A DNA stretch of 64,000 nucleotides, taken from positions 1 through 64,000 of the forward strand of contig CAWFFJ010000029.1 of the NCBI GenBank assembly GCA_963814875.1, written 5' to 3'. Below are positions 63,930 to 64,000 of the stretch, piece after piece. The notes beneath the pieces were generated by a model, which saw only the letters and a program-made list of their open reading frames with translations, was not told the DNA's origin and made no database searches. How positions within the stretch are numbered: the first letter of the stretch is position 1; every line of letters starts with the position of its first letter. Position numbers and translations under genes: made by a program. Source of the stretch: CAVSIS01 sp963814875. GTDB lineage: Bacteria > Acidobacteriota > Thermoanaerobaculia > Thermoanaerobaculales > Sulfomarinibacteraceae.

Positions 63930-63959
63930 CTATTATTGAGGACGGATCGACGGTGTCAA
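63930..63959 (-). promoter_or_regulatory. Sigma-70 promoter of the secreted protein gene
   Basis: On the minus strand TTGACA (63959-63954) and TAATAG (63935-63930) are separated by 18 bases. The -35 is perfect consensus. The predicted start falls near 63923, giving a leader of about 30 bases with GGGAGG before ATG 63894. It is the clearest classical promoter in the window. Confidence 0.7.
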
Positions 63960-64000
63960 GACCGGCAGGCAGAGGGACGCGACGACGCGGTCGTGGGCGA

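Overview
The window is about 64 kb of high-GC bacterial chromosome. It has dense short-spaced operons, several overlapping stop/start pairs (ATGA, GTGA), and no rRNA, tRNA, transposase or phage genes that I could see. Several gene families together suggest an Acidobacteriota-like bacterium: a VWFA protein of the acidobacterial type, a Ser/Thr kinase with a C-terminal TPR tail, a tricorn-type protease, a very large SBBP/PKD surface protein and an EF-G of the mitochondrial/spirochaete-planctomycete type. This placement is inference from gene content, not from a marker-gene tree.

Layout. 0-4.2 kb: two alpha/beta hydrolases (one fused to a domain usually found in large regulators), a 42-codon small gene and an FAD-linked oxidase gene broken into many frames. 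4.4-11.6 kb: a YgjP-type metallopeptidase, a TPR lipoprotein, a tricorn-like protease on the minus strand, and an ACC-synthase-like aminotransferase. 11.7-24.4 kb, all minus strand: an envelope efflux block that reads, in transcription order, response-regulator remnant, sensor kinase (frameshifted), PepSY-like lipoprotein, TolC, adaptor, RND pump, adaptor, RND pump. 24.5-26.0 kb, minus strand: a membrane protein, an ECF sigma factor and a zinc-finger-like membrane anti-sigma candidate. 26.2-33.5 kb: a pseudouridine synthase, a Met/His-rich exported protein, a MITE-like palindromic element, a SHOCT protein, a Cys-rich small protein and a MacA/MacB-type ABC export operon with two permeases.

33.7-38.6 kb: EF-G translationally coupled to an orphan P-loop ATPase, then a VWFA protein. 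38.7-45.1 kb: a GGDEF remnant, then a likely stress cluster of cytidylate-kinase-like protein, YfdX lipoprotein, six-BON-domain exported protein, sensor kinase and sigma-54 response regulator. 45.2-45.7 kb: a gene-free stretch with a duplicated unit and three consecutive hairpins. 45.7-51.7 kb: isochorismatase-fold hydrolase, GspA/ExeA ATPase with a GspB-like partner, DUF502 protein (frameshifted), glutamate dehydrogenase and RsgA. 52.1-63.9 kb: a HEVVPGH metallohydrolase, an overlapping SRPBCC-MerR-hydrolase cassette, the kinase-TPR protein, a small membrane protein, the 1354-residue SBBP/PKD protein and a secreted protein.

Two features run through the whole window. First, single-base frame breaks occur inside otherwise well-conserved genes (FAD oxidase, tricorn start, sensor kinase, response regulator, macA end, second permease, EF-G twice, DUF502). 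Several lie in G or C runs and look more like sequencing or assembly indels than true decay. Second, several genes have a TANNNT -10-like box very close to the start codon, in two cases close enough to suggest leaderless mRNA.
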